Shown: positions 30,656-42,674, counted from the stretch's first letter. The stretch: 64,000 nt of DNA from Hydractinia symbiolongicarpus (GCF_029227915.1 NC_079875.1:28952001-29016000), one strand, 5' to 3'. Translations and numbers: made by a program. The notes: generated by a model from the sequence alone, not told the origin.

Positions 30656-32057
30656 ATTCTAGTAGATGCAATATCAAAATTTGCAGCAACATCAGCAGGT
30701 GAAAATTGATCTGTATCTTTTTGGGCAGGTCGATTTAAAAAAACACCTTTTATGGAACAATGATCTTGTACGAAAAAACCTCTATCTGACATAAGTTCAT
30801 GTTCAGGTCGCACCCATTCAAGAACAGCAGTTTCTTCAGTTATAGCGCTGTCACTAATTGAACCAGGATATATGTCACTGAAAAAAAGGCCACTTCCATG
30901 TGCTGAGATTCCGATTAAAGCTTTACCGGTGACAGTGTTTTTATAGTTAGAAAATATAAGGGAATTAAGTTCAAAGTTTGTAGCATGTTGAAACTTAAAT
31001 TCTGTACAATCAATAACTAAGTCGGTCAACCCATGTCCTGTTCGAACAAAAATATCTGGCATTTTCTTTAATAAAAATCCATCATCTGGTTTTAAGTCCA
31101 ACTGACTGAAAAGTGTTTCTAAAAAAACAAGCCATCCAACAAATATCCTATACATTGTGCTTTTACCAACACCTGCCATATAAGCCATAACGCCAAGATG
31201 AAGAGAATGACGACAAATTGTTAAAACACATAAAAGTTCGGTTGCTTTGTTTAATGATCTTTCCCCAGTTCCTTTACAGTCAGGGTATTTTATAATGTGT
31301 AAGTATGGTGAAACAATTTGAAATAGCAAGTCAAATTTTTCAACGGGCAAACCAGCTAAATATTCTATATTGCTAGATTTCTGTTGTAAGTTGTCATAGG
31401 AAAATATATACTTTTGAAGGTTTAGAATTGTTCCTGTTTTTTCAAGAATTATTTTATTTCGTTTATTAACAAATGATTGCAGGTAGTGGTTTTTAATTTT
31501 TAGTAATTTATTTTCATGGGTAAGATTCTTTATTTTATTATTTGATTCGTTTATTTTTTTTTAAGTTCTTCAATAATTTTGTCTTTAGATATTAATTTAG
31601 CAGATAACTGTCTCTTTGAGGGTTCTCGTTGTATATGTACTGGCGTAGAATATATTCTTTTAGCAGAAGGTTTTCTCTTTACACTAGATGGTGTACGAAG
31701 TGTTTGGATGAATTCAAATTTTTTTTTTAGCTCCTTAACTTTCATTTTATTTGCTGCACTTTGGGTTTTTTCAAGTCTTTCTTTTGCTCTATTATATTTT
31801 TGCTCAATAATAGGAATTTGTGACTGGGGTAATGTAACATCAGGAAGAGTGTCATTAATTTTATAACCAGCACTCCAATGTTCACAACATATGTGTCCGT
31901 TTTTCCAATTAACTCCAGCAGTTTTAATAATTTTTTGGTACTCCATTTGTAAATCCTTGGTCCTTGGCAATCTGTAAAATACAAGCTTTTCTCCATTTGA
32001 ATTTTGTGTTCGAAAGTTATTATAGCAAAGGGATGACGAGCAGAACCATTTCACCAT
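30547..32057 (-). pseudogene. THAP-DDE transposase of ISL2EU type
   Basis: The minus strand starts with a THAP finger (CSSSLC, FYRLPRTKDL, HICCEHW, about residues 5-62), then a Lys-rich coiled-coil linker. A one-base shift in the T9 run at 31554-31562 separates this from INESNNKIKNLTHENKLLK and the DDE domain: LVIDCTEFKF (Asp 1, about 31015), LMSDRGFF (Asp 2, about 30790) and RIHVERFIGRVRNF (Glu, about 30640). The triad is complete. Residues after VRNF are antisense SWIM sequence, so the true C terminus is lost. The protein would cut and move elements carrying the matching termini. Confidence 0.85.
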
Positions 32058-32248
32058 GTTTTAGATAAGTTAAATGTTGTAGAAAAGTATAAATATAAGG
32101 AAAGAATATGTACTAAAATTAGCAATTTATGCCTCAACTGCGCCCATACGGTATAAACTTTATGAGCAAATGACCGGGAAACCAATAGGCGTAATCGAGT
32201 GCAACATAAACAAGCTAAAAATTTGTCCCTACAAGGACTAAAACAAAA

Positions 32249-32410
32249 ATGGCACCATCAGTTGTAGAAGATTGCGAATGTTTAGTTCGAAGTGATTGGT
32301 GGCACGAGTCATTGCCAGGAGAAAACTGGATACAGTGTATAAACTGTTCAGCATGGCTTCATGAACTATATTGTTCTTCAGATAAACCTATTTGTGACTT
32401 CTGTGACTAA
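32249..32410 (+). CDS. Small PHD-like zinc-finger ORF
   Basis: A 53-codon frame with good ATG context (CAAAAATGG) starts 12 bases outside the ISL2EU terminus. It encodes WIQCINCSAWLHELYC and CDFCD, the Cys-His pattern of the C-terminal PHD-like finger found after several animal DDE transposases. It may be a free-standing remnant of another transposon or an exon. No partner frame recognised. Confidence 0.45.
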   Translation: MAPSVVEDCECLVRSDWWHESLPGENWIQCINCSAWLHELYCSSDKPICDFCD

Positions 32411-34257
32411 TTTTATTTGTTTGTTTTTTATTTTAATTATTTCATACATGGTTAGGATTTTTATAGCTACATTTTACTTTATTTTCATTTAACCTGCTAA
32501 CTTGTTGCTACTAAGTAGTGGTACTAAATTTTACTTTTGTCAGACATGTAAGTTTAAAAACTCGATATTTTCTCCTTTGTTCCTGAATTTCTATAGTAAA
32601 CCATCTTGCCCCAAAAGTCCAAAGAAGCGAAAAGCTTGCTAACACGATGGCGATTTTTTGTGGCGGTTAATGTAGCTGCTGAGTTGATATTCAGTTTGAC
32701 GCAAATATTGTGTGTCGTATGCCACCCAGATGCATAATTTGTCGAGTTTTGGGTACTGGGAAACAGAAAAGGATTTTTGAAAGGTGCACACAAAATTTTT
32801 CTTTTCTCTGGATCGGCTAAGATCTGTAAGGCTGGTACGCAGTCTTAAATAATTAAAACTGGCACCAGCTTAACACTTCCCTTTCCACTTTGATACGTTA
32901 ATTTCAACGACTTGATCAGGGCCTTTTTAATGGGATGATCTCTGCAGACTATCCTTGTAAAAAGGGAGATCTTGTACTGAATATAGATCTCTAGAAGGTG
33001 TAACCTCTACAATTCAAAAACAAAAGAGTCAGTAGACTACTTCCATCATTACAGCTTGCTGTTTTGTTATCTCACAATCAAATTTCATCCAATCATTCCC
33101 TGTCAAGCCAAACCCCATCCATCGCTTCTCTAAACTCTGTTAGTAATAGGAGTAATAGCAACAATCCCGCAGTTCGACATTTGTGTGCTTGTCCCAGAAG
33201 TTAAAAGAATCGGTGATGATGGCACCAATTCTTTCTAACCCATGATTTCGCGTGTTTTGAACATATTCCTCCAAGGGGAGCTGGTTAGGTTTCCTTAGCT
33301 TAACCTAAAAAAAGAAAGATCTCTTTCCAGTTCCCACGGCTCTGCTGACTGCTATTCGGTTTAAGAGTTTTCACTTCCCTTTTGAAAATTTGATTAAAAA
33401 TATTCCAGCCATTGTAATAAATGTTTTCCTATTTCTTTACGAAACAATCAAGACTGTTATTGATTTGTTCAATGCTTGCCGTACATTTTATTCTACTTGT
33501 TTCCAAATCATTTTTCTGTCAAAAAATCAAGCCTACACTTATGGAAAAATGGATGTCTTTTGAAGAGAGTCTTGTTAAGTCCCTAAATTGAATGAAGTCA
33601 GTCTAGTTTCACAATACACGTGGGAAAAATTTCTTGAAGCTTGTTCCGCGAATGACAATTATCTATACAAATGGGTTTAACTGAGTCAGTTGGCACTGCT
33701 ATATGTTCAAATAAGTAGAAAATGATTGCGAATGAGGCTCCTTTAGTCAAGCAGAAATTTTTAACCATCCCCATTTCATTCAGGACACTAAAAACACTAT
33801 GAAATTGTGTCACCTAACGTCCATTCTTGCCATAACCAATATTGGTTGCCCTTTTGTGTGATCGCATGACAACCTTTCAACTTACATTTCAGTATTAAAA
33901 AAACTGCTATAAATATGTGTCCTGTTTAAAATTTATAAGAGTAAAGATTTAAAAAAATAAATTATACATAAAATATGCTCTAACATTACTATAGATATGT
34001 TAAAAAGTAGAAAACTATTCAAAAGAAAAATATTTATAAATAGACAGAGAAGATTATAAACATACCCAAACAGACTATATCCAAACAAATGTGAGAGAGA
34101 AGGGTAAATTTACTAAGTAAATATTAAAAATATAAAGTTTATTTTATCAAAATTAAAGTAATTCACGTCTGTTAAAGAAGTTCGAGGAAAGTTAAATTAC
34201 TCAACGATGTTCAATATTATATGTTCAATAATCAAATTTCGTGTATTTCCCCCAACA
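32411..34257. other. No gene; retroelement 3' scrap and dispersed repeat
   Basis: 32952-33015 (CCTTGTAAAAAGGGAGATCT ... CTCTAGAAGGTGTAACCTCTAC) matches the terminal 3' UTR of copies B-D. 33886-34115 is the second copy of the repeat at 27711-27945. The rest is unique AT-rich sequence without a recognised frame. Confidence 0.55.
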
Positions 34258-34500
34258 GACTGTTTTCTGTGTTTCTATTTACACCGAACTGTTATATATT
34301 TTTTTGAAAAAAGTGTATTACGCCTGTAAGAATGTGCACCACGGTTTACCTGGACCGACTGTTCAGCCCTGTGTTAAGAATGGACTGTTTCTTGTGTTTT
34401 TATTTAAACAGAGTCTGCAAGAAAGTTTTTCAAAAGGGTATTATCCCTACACACCTGTGCAACATTGTTTAACTGTACTAAGCGGTCAGCCCATTGCCAC
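34258..34500. repeat. Two imperfect ~125-bp tandem units
   Basis: GACTGTTTTCTGTGTTTCTA at 34258 and GACTGTTTCTTGTGTTTTTA at 34383 begin two alignable units, each ending GGTTTACCTG/TTTAACTGTAC ... CAGCCC. The plus-strand frame through both is open but shows no family resemblance. Confidence 0.5.
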
Positions 34501-35148
34501 GAATAAATTTTTAACTTTCAGAAAAACTTATTCCGCAAAATAAAATAATATTGACCGAATGTTTTTGCCATGACCGGGTAACAATGGTGTGTTAACTCTA
34601 TTTTTATTACAGCTATTGTTGCGGGATAGTTATTTTTTAAAAAGATTATATTACAGTGAAGCACTCCACCTCATTGTGTGAAGCAGTTTACGGCTGTTAT
34701 TAAACGCTCCACAGAGTGTTTATCGCCGGCTCACATCTTGACTTGTGGCTTACCCTGGCGTTTTGACGCCGGGTTTACCCGGCTAGTCTTTAATAATATC
34801 GAAATTTGCCCTTAAAATGCTTTGTTTCATCTTTCTGGTTTTTGGTCACATCTGATGTGGCGAGATAGACTTGACTGGAACTCGCTACAGAATATGCATC
34901 TTTTTCTATCATAACTTTGTTTGAAGAAGTGTGTAGAATTCATATTACGATTGTCAAATTTGTTACATTCAAATGTATGCATTAATATATGCTGTGTGTA
35001 TGTGCATGGTTGTTCCGTCAATGTAATTAATACGACATGCTGCCAATCGGATTACTTCTTGTTGGTTTTTTTCTCTTCTTCGACTCTGCCTTTGGCTGTT
35101 CAACTGATGCAACGCTGTTCTCCTCGTCCACGTCAGCAAGCATAGCCA
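34501..35148. other. No gene; scrap related to the 51.2-kb repeat
   Basis: 34750-34800 (TGGCGTTTTGACGCCGGGTT, then CCGGCTAGTC) resembles 51235-51290 next to the solitary satellite unit. Minus-strand sequence at 35060-35148 reads coding-like (LADVDEENSVASVEQ) but beyond the stop of the gene at 35149. Confidence 0.4.
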
Positions 35149-35907
35149 TTAAAGACCTCTGGCGCCTGTTACTGCAAGTGGAAGTTTTTTTAATTTCGAC
35201 TTTGACGGCTTCTCCTCGTCTGATTTTCTATTAAACCGCTGCAAGGATTCCTTCACTTGCCATATACGTCCTTTAAAAATGTTGTTCAACCTCTTATCTC
35301 CAACCAACGGCGAGTTTGTTTCAAGAGTTTCTGCTAACTCAGGACGGTTGAGCCATAGAAAATTTATGACTGTTTTTGAACTTTTTTTTGTTAGCCATTT
35401 CTAAATTACGGAAAAGATAAAAATAATCCTTTAGGTAAACAAATATAAGAGTAAAGTGTAATTTGTATGAAAATACTTACCGATTTAAAATATGAAGCAG
35501 TGTGACTGATGACGGCTAAAAGGGCAATGCAAATGGAATTGCAGTCATCAGTATTTATACTTTCTTGCATACAAAGTGAACAACAGCATACCCCAGCAAT
35601 AACCAATTAAAAAGTCATGTTATGTATTGGAGAGCGTGATGTAAAGAACACAAACAATAAGAAATTCAAGAAAACACAAAAAATGTAAATTCTTAGATAT
35701 TTCAAATGTTTTTTTAAATGGCAACAGTTGTTGATACAACAGCACTGTTAACATGTTTCCACGTTCATGCAGCATTGAGTGCAATTGGTCGGAACATTCA
35801 TTGATAAGAGTGACCAGTTTAAGTTGATCTCCATTCTTTGAAATTGAAGCTGCAAGTGTTGATTCATCTGCTTGTGCCGTTGCCATAGCTACGTCTCCTA
35901 AGAACAA
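35149..35907 (-). CDS. Hypothetical multi-exon gene fragment
   Basis: The exon 35400-35149 (84 codons with stop) starts after acceptor CCGTAATTTAG and reads KWLTKKSSKTVINFLWLN, RPELAETLETNS, FKGRIWQVKESLQRF. It joins in phase 0 to an upstream exon ending at 35481 (donor GTAAGT), reading NTDDCNSICIALLAV and HTASYFKS, with start near 35563 or further up. A further frame at 35890-35690 (MATAQADESTLAAS, LINECSDQLHSML) follows an acceptor at about 35899, but its link to the others is unproven. No domain recognised. Confidence 0.4.
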
Positions 35908-36186
35908 AGGTAATTACTCAAGAACGTAACAGAACTTAAACAAAAGCCAAATCAATAGCACATTGCGTTCATAGATTGGGATGGAATTATAATAAATACA
36001 AAATAATAATTATTTATTAATTATTATTTTGCTAAAATTTGGCAAATTTCCATTTTAGTCCACTTGTTGTTTCTGATCTTGTGGTGTTCTGTTGTGATCT
36101 GTTGGATTGATCAAATTTATAGTAGCAGAGGAATCAATGTGAAATAACGAAATACTACTTAAGAAAAAATTTAAAAAAGACTTATG
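35908..36186. other. Short unannotated stretch
   Basis: AT-rich sequence between the hypothetical gene and the 5' module of copy C; nothing recognised. Confidence 0.4.
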
Positions 36187-36917
36187 ATTATTTGGAAGAT
36201 AATTTGCTTATTTTCAAAAGAGCAATGATGGCAGCGTGACTGTCAATTATTTCACTATACTCAGCAATTATCAACCAAACAGTATTCCTGATTTATTGGT
36301 AATATTTTTAGAATTAAAAAATAAAATCAGGGGCGGATACAGGTTTAAAAAGTCCTTAGTCAAAATTTTTCGTGAAGCCAAAAATGTTTTGTCGCAAATG
36401 CCCCAATTATCATTTTTTAATGTATAATTACCAGACACCTATTTCATAAGAATAAATTGAAAGAAAAAACAACATATATCTAGCTACTTTTTCATAGCAG
36501 CTGGTATTACAAAATAATGTTTTTTGAAAACTTGAAGGGTTGCATTAAGAACCCATAAAAATCTTCTTTCTTCTTTCTTGCACATCACATAATGTAGAAA
36601 ACCATGGACAAATTGAAACTAACATGAAATGGGTCAAATTGAGCAAATTGTCAAAACCGGCCAATGGAATAATGAATGAATCTATCAAATTTGACATCTA
36701 AACATCAGTATACCGGGCTGACATAATAACAAAGAAATATATAAAAACAAAATAAATCCAAAATTAAGAAACTTTTACAGTGAACCTAAGATGTTAGGTG
36801 TATAATTACCAACTTAAAAGTAAGACTTAGCAAAAGATGAGTAAGTAAAGGTAAGTATGGGTAAGTAAGGATTAAAGTAAATTGTTTAAATATTATTAAG
36901 TTTTAAGTGAATTTAAA

Positions 36918-39282
36918 TTAACTGTAATCTTCTAGGATCTCGGGCAAAAATATTAAGTACATATCTACCTTTGGAATAATTTCTTGATGAATGTACATTA
37001 AGGAAAGGCGATTAAGACGATCTTCTGTCATGGTACTACGGCAATAATTTTTTAATCGTCTCAATGATGAAAAACTTCTTTCACATTCACATGAAGTAAT
37101 AGGGATAGTAGCAAGAATGCGAATAGCAACATTTATTGACTTTAAAGTTTGAACAATGGTTTCAGGTCTTGTACCCTGATAATCCAAAGCAAACTTTCCC
37201 ACAGTAAAAATCTACAAACCTTTTGAATTTGCTCTTCTAATCTTTATTGGAGTAAACCATTGAAACTACTTTGGCTGGTACAATGCACAATCCATTATAC
37301 ACTACAAAGTTTTCAAAATTAAACCTCGAGTTAAGTTCACTGTTTAAATGGTCCAAGATTGGTATGGTTAAGGCTTTTTTATAATAATCCTTTGGACTGA
37401 TAGCAGGTTGGTTGTCCCTTAATGTTTGACTTCTGATAACCCGTTTCATTTTCTCCTCAACTCCTACACTTTCCGCAACATCTAATGCCTCCTTGTACCT
37501 TGAGTTGTGAAAAAAATCTACATTGTTCCTGCAACTCATATTTGTATTTTTCAAATTAGTGATGTATTAAACATTATCTGTAATATCAATACTTCTATCT
37601 TGACGCAAAGTTGTAACACCATGTGTTAGTGCCAAAACATTTCTGGTCACAACCACAGATACAATGAACTCAAAGGTAGAAATTTCATTAAAAAAGAGTG
37701 TGCTTTGGTGGCAGTTTCATTATTGACAATTTTATTTAAATTAACTGTCATATCATCAAGGGTCACATAAATTGCAACATAAAGTTCCTGAAAATCTTCC
37801 ATGCCATCAATACGCTCAATCCACCGTGTTCGGCAGACATCTTTAAGTTTAGACTTGAGAGTTAGGACAATATTGAATGACATTTTTTTCAAGTTGCCTT
37901 TTTTGTGAAAAGTTAAAGAAGTAGGAAATTTCTTTAATTTTCTTCCAGCGTAATGGAACAAGATTTAGCAACACAAAGGTTTAAACGGTGGCTATGACAA
38001 TGAACATAAATAGCCTTTTTGTTAACTGACAGAAGACGAGCTGATAAACCATTTAAATGTCCAGCAACATTACCAGCCCCATCATAACCCTGGCCCCTGC
38101 AATTACTAAAATCTAGATTTAAATTTTGCAGAGCAGACAACATCAGCTGGGCTAAATCTGCACCAGTTAAACCCTCTTTACAATGAAGAAATTTAAGAAA
38201 ATCTTCCTTGATATTTCTACTTGAATCAACATAACGGATTACTAAAGAAAGTTGTTCCTTATTAGAACAATCTAAAAGTTTATCAGCCAGGACAGAGAAA
38301 AATTTATTCTTCCTAATTTCAGAAACAATTTTATTAGTTATTACTTCACCACAACAATTTATTAAATCATTTTGAGTGGTTTTGGAAATATATGTTGCGT
38401 TTTTAGGGCTTTTTGATAAATGCTCTTTTAAATCAGTATCACCACCTCGAACTCGAAAATTCAGCAATTCTACAAAATTGCCAGTTCTCCGTACTGAATA
38501 TTCCCCTGGAGCTGAATGATACTTAGCATCATCACGATGTCCTCTTAGTGCAATACCTTTCCGTCCACACAATATGATGGCATCTATAATGGGAATCAGT
38601 TTTTTTCGGTTTTCTAATACAACAGTTTTCCTTTGGTTGTCAATTAAGACATCAATTGGTTGGGATTTACCTTCAACAGCATTTATCAGTGAGGTAAAAG
38701 CATCACTATGTATGCCATTGGGAACATTTTCATGGCGCTTGAAAGCAGCACATGCATCAGGCCAATATGTTAATGGCTCACGTAACAGTTTCATTATTTT
38801 ATATGCCTTGGTTGGAAATCTGTCAACATCTTGTCTTGGAGAATAACATAGCCAACTAAATGACTTAAGTCTTTCCCGACGAAAACTTTTAGTTTTTTTT
38901 TTAGGAAAAACAAGTCATCACATTTGTGAACATTTTTTATCAAATTACATAATTCTTCTGGCCTAGGACCTTTACATTTGTCCCTATATCCAGCAACATC
39001 CCACTCATTTATTGAAGAAGTGACAAGAGATGAGCTACCTGCTTTTGATGATGATTCTGAGAAAAATGAAGGAAATAATAAAGGCTTTTGGGAGAAAAAG
39101 GATACAGGGGAAGAAAGATTAGCAGGGGAAGTAAAAGTAGAAGAATTTTTTCCAAAAACTTGGCTGGCATTGGAGGTAGGAATGGAAACCGTTAAACTAT
39201 TTTTAGAATTATATGTAGATAAACTTTTTATTGAATCAGTACTATTTATTTTAGTTATCGGCAAACTGTTTTGTGTGGACAT
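36918..39282 (-). pseudogene. hAT transposase (TTF finger, DUF4371, dimerisation domain)
   Basis: Minus-strand order: Ser-rich N terminus (NSLPITKINSTDSIKS), NEWDVAGYRDKCKGPRPEEL, a frameshift in the T10 run at 38893-38902, then SFSWLCYSPRQDVDRFPT (TTF-type region, second Cys pair lost), WPDACAAFKRHENV, DUF4371-like FFSVLADKLLDCSNKEQLS and CRGQGYDGAGNVAGHLNG, YVHCHSHRLNLCVAKSC. After further frameshifts near 37945, 37670 and 37560 come DVCRTRWIERIDGMEDF, VVTRNVLALTHGVTT, and the dimerisation domain ATIPITSCECERSFSSLRRL ending at 36918. The domain order is that of ZMYM/ZBED-type hAT transposases. At least four lesions make it inactive. Confidence 0.85.
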
Positions 39283-39318
39283 ACTTTTTACTTTAGGTAA
39301 TACAAGCTTATCGCTGCA

Positions 39319-39974
39319 TTAATCGGTCCAAAATGATAGCTTTGCTTGTACTTTATCACTAGCAAAACCCACAGTTTTAATTGTTTTTACAAGTTTTTTT
39401 TCATTGGAAAAGGATTTATGCTTACTACTATGATTTAACAAACGTATACAGGGAACAAAATGGTTTGGTTTATAATTTTCACCTGGTCTCGATACATAAC
39501 CATGCATAACATAACAAAGCTCTATGTCAGAAGCTATGTTTTCATTGGGGATTCGAGGTTGAACTTTCTCCGCAAACAATAACTTATAACATGTTTCGCC
39601 GCATTCGGGGTATGTTACATTTATATTGTGATTAATGAGAGTAGAAAGGCCAAGTATGTCAAGAAGACCTGCCCATCTGCCGTTTTTGCAATTATACAGA
39701 GCTTCAAATTGCACTAATTCTGTAAGTGAAGAACCATGGGGGTAATCTTTATCAGATATAGCCAGGGACATATCAAATACTTGTTTGAAATTCTTAAAAA
39801 GTTGGTTATTATTTAGTTGTCCTTGTTCAAAAATAGAGGGGATGCGTAGAATAAAACTCAGCACGAATAAACAACTCTAAAGAAGTAAGTAACCTTAAAT
39901 CATGGCACAATGAACTGTCACCTGACAACATTAATGATACCGAGCTGTATAAGCAGTTTCCACTTGCTTCAGAG
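39319..39974 (-). pseudogene. OTU-like cysteine-protease domain fused to the hAT transposase
   Basis: An exon starts at 39974 after acceptor CTTGTTTTAG and reads SEASGNCLYSSVSLML, then SGDSSLCHDLRLLTSLELF, FYSTHP. A one-base shift in the A5 run at 39829-39833 leads into RWAGLLDILGLSTLI, NVTYPECGET and PNHFVPCIRLLNH, ending TAA at 39319. GNC with its following helix, the WAG segment and NHFV are the Cys and His blocks of OTU-type deubiquitinases; the Asp of DGNC is Ser here. The stop at 39319 is in frame with the transposase Met at 39282 (12 sense codons between), so the two were probably one polypeptide. Activity is doubtful in this copy. Confidence 0.7.
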
Positions 39975-40814
39975 CTAAAACAAGAAAAACAAAGCCAATC
40001 TGAGTCTTGTGCCTAACTAGTAATACATTCACAAACATAACAACACAACTCAGCTACCATTTATATATTTTTTTATGACACGTTTTGTAAAATAAAACTA
40101 TTCTGAGAATAAAACAAAAGAATATTTAATAAAAACAATTAAGGTCAGCCATATTAAATCTTTGGCTTTTGTTTCAGTTTATAACTGAAATATTGCATTG
40201 TTATATCAACTCCCGATCGTCGGTGCACGTTGTTTACATAAAAAGAACTTTACGCACTACTATGCCCCTCTCGATTGACATCGTCCGTTATACAGGTAGA
40301 CAATTTACCTTCGTCACTTGACGTCTTTGACGTGGTATGTATCCGCCCCTGAAAATTCACAAATTATGTGCTGCTAATGCAGGCAGGTATGTATTTAATA
40401 CTTTATTTTGTTTTCTGTGGTTATTTCTAAAATAGATTAAGAACAGATTCTTATAATGTTTTTAGGAATAGTAAATTAAAGTTTTAAACTTTTAAACTTA
40501 AATTAAACTGTTGTTGTTCCATTAATTCCCCCTCCAGATTGTAAAATCTTTATGCAAAAACGTTCAATTTTTGAAACAAAAGAGTACTGTTGCCTTTTTA
40601 TGTTACAAGAACCAATGCAGGTTATATCAAAGTGTTTTAACATAAGTCTTAATTATCATACGCAAAGATTTAATTGTGAATGGTGCACGAGGGGATAGTG
40701 CAATATTGGTAATAGTTACCATCTGTAAAAAGAGAAAAATAGCAAAAAAGACAAATTGTATGAGAAAGTTGGCTAAGCTCTACTTGCAGTTTCTTATGTG
40801 CAAACAGACAGCCT

Positions 40815-42590
40815 CTGCCGCAAAGTTTATTTTCGTTTTGCATCGGCGCAACCTATGACACGCTTCCTTCTCCTACAATTCTTGTCAAGTGGGGAATTTA
40901 AAATGACAACAGTTGCACCCTATGTAAAAAACCCTCTTGTAACGTGTCCCACATTTTAGGCGCTTGTAAATTAGCCCTTTCACAAGGTAGATTCACGTAC
41001 CGCCACGATACTGTTCTACGTGTGTTAGTGACAGCCATTCAGAAGTTCTTATCCGATTATGAGCCAGGAAAACCATCTAGATGTCATAAAATATCCTTTC
41101 TTCCAGCTGGTTAACATCTTCCCACCATAAAGCGTTCAAAAATTCAAGGAATCCTTCACCTGGCCTCTGATTGGAGAATTACTGTCAGACTTAGATTCAA
41201 CCTTAATAGTACCACCTTATCTTGCTGTAACGCAACTTTGTCCGGACATACTTTTAACTTCATGACCAAAACTGTAATTATCCTTGAATTAACTTACCTA
41301 TGCGAAGAGAACATGGAGACTTGGTATGGACTTAAGGTTGATAAATACTCGTCACTTTGTTCCGTCATGAGATTAAACAATTGCTCTCTGCATTTCTTTG
41401 CGGTTGAAGTAGGAGCTAGGGGATTTTGTTCCGAAACAGAATCTGCCTTGTCGCCTCGACTTTTCTAACATGTCTGTGCGTTCCATTCTCAAATCTCTTA
41501 CTGAGTCATCTATGCGATCGTCGTTTTACATATGGCTATCTCGAGATTCTTTGTCTTGGATTCATCCTGGTAGGGATCCACAGCATACCGCTCAATTGAT
41601 ACCAACTGTTTCAAAGAAACCATCCAAGTCACAAGCAACTTCGACCACTAGCTTTAAGGACACGAATCCCCAGGGCGTAACAAAGAGCTCCACTACCTTG
41701 CCTGCACAAGAATCACTAGGCAGCAACAGCGGCTTGCTAAATTTGGGCAACACATGTTACATCAATTCCATCTTGCAATGTTTTTATGTGTTACCCGAAG
41801 TCGCCACAGCCATCTCTGCAAATGATTCCAATATGGCGATAGGTAAAAGTTCTGTAAGTATTCTACGCAAACTATCTTCCTCCAACATTCCAGTGAACAC
41901 TTCTTCATTTCTAAATGCATAAAAAGGCCATGTTTCTAATGCAAGGGGTGCTGCTTTTAATCCGTTCTCTCAGGAAGATGCCCTAGAGATTCTTAAGTAT
42001 CTCATACCAGAGTTGTCCTTAGCCTTTCCTTTCTTTTGTAGATTATTCAACACTTGTGTGAAAATCTGCACTACTTGCAGCGCTTGCAATAATATTAGCA
42101 CATCTGAGCAAGTAAGTCCATTTCTTCAACTGCCCTTGACATCGACTGTACAATCCTGAATAGATAACTTTTTGGAGAGCGAAGAATTGTCAGTGTCAAC
42201 TCGTACTTCTGTCACTACTGCAATAGCTACCAAACTGCAACAGTTGAAGAAGAGGTCGCAGAGTGCAGTTCAATTTTGGTTCTGCAATTAAAGCGCTTTG
42301 CGTATAACAAAGATCTTCTGTCTAAGGTTTGTTCTCCTGTCACATCTTACCCAGGCACCGTTTCTATACCTATCACTGTAGACAGTGAAGTCCTTTGTCG
42401 CAAGCACTACAACTTAAGGGCTGCAATTAACCACTCTGGAAATTTGAACAACGGCCATTACACTACTGTTGCTTATAACCAAGTACATGGTAAGTGGTTT
42501 CATTGCAACGACAGAGCAGTGGTCACTTGCAAACAAAGCTTGCTTAATGGTGTACAACCTTACATCCTTTTTCCTGAAGAGCTTAGGTAA
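40815..42590 (+). pseudogene. CCHC finger, endonuclease and USP of copy C
   Basis: FCIGATYDTLPSPT (40838), zinc knuckle CTLCKKPSCNVSHILGAC with all four ligands, RFTYRHDTVLRVLV, then the endonuclease ILELTYLCEENMETW (41282) and FFAVEVGARGFCS. The PD box is damaged (LSGHTFNF in place of LRPD). The frame 41470-41922 links IWLSRDSLSWIHP through a Ser/Thr/Gln-rich linker to the USP Cys box GLLNLGNTCYINSILQCF without interruption. Later parts: FSQEDALEILKYLIPEL, CTTCSACN, VLQLKRFAY (42276), GNLNNGHYTTVAYN and WFHCNDRAVV, stop at 42590. Stops near 41467, 41920 and 42159 and a frameshift near 42195 inactivate it. Confidence 0.85.
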
Positions 42591-42674
42591 ATTGCAGTCA
42601 GCAGCACAACTTCTGGCTTATGTCACCAAGGGGGTTAACTATTCTTATTTTTTTTTTATTTTTATTTTTTTGTA

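Larger units (their letters stand above)
29893..32237. mobile_element. ISL2EU-type DNA transposon with internal deletion
   Basis: Terminal inverted repeats: CTTGTAGGGACAAATTTTCAG at about 29894 and its near complement (AAATTTGTCCCTACAAG) at 32219-32235. Inside are two convergent genes characteristic of ISL2EU elements: SAP-SWIM (start of the YqaJ-nuclease protein) on the plus strand and THAP-DDE transposase on the minus strand. They collide at about 30547-30655, where each frame reads antisense into the other; the YqaJ nuclease and the transposase C terminus are missing. Target-site duplication not resolved. Confidence 0.75.
36328..40351 (-). mobile_element. hAT transposon carrying an OTU-like domain
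   Basis: Termini: CAGGGGCGGATACAGG at 36328 and the complementary TGTATCCGCCCCTG ending at 40351. The flanks both read AAAAT (36323-36327 and 40352-40356), a 5-bp duplication as in the hAT5 group. Copy A (complement of 13396-13225) shows the same sequence without the insert, so this is a paralogous empty site. Inside, on the minus strand, lie an OTU-like domain and a TTF-finger/DUF4371/hAT-dimerisation transposase. Confidence 0.85.

Noticed and set aside
34241-34543. 100-codon plus-strand frame as a gene
   Set aside because: It spans two imperfect tandem units and has no family resemblance; kept only as a repeat.
38978-39322. 114-codon plus-strand frame
   Set aside because: Antisense shadow of the hAT transposase N-terminal region.
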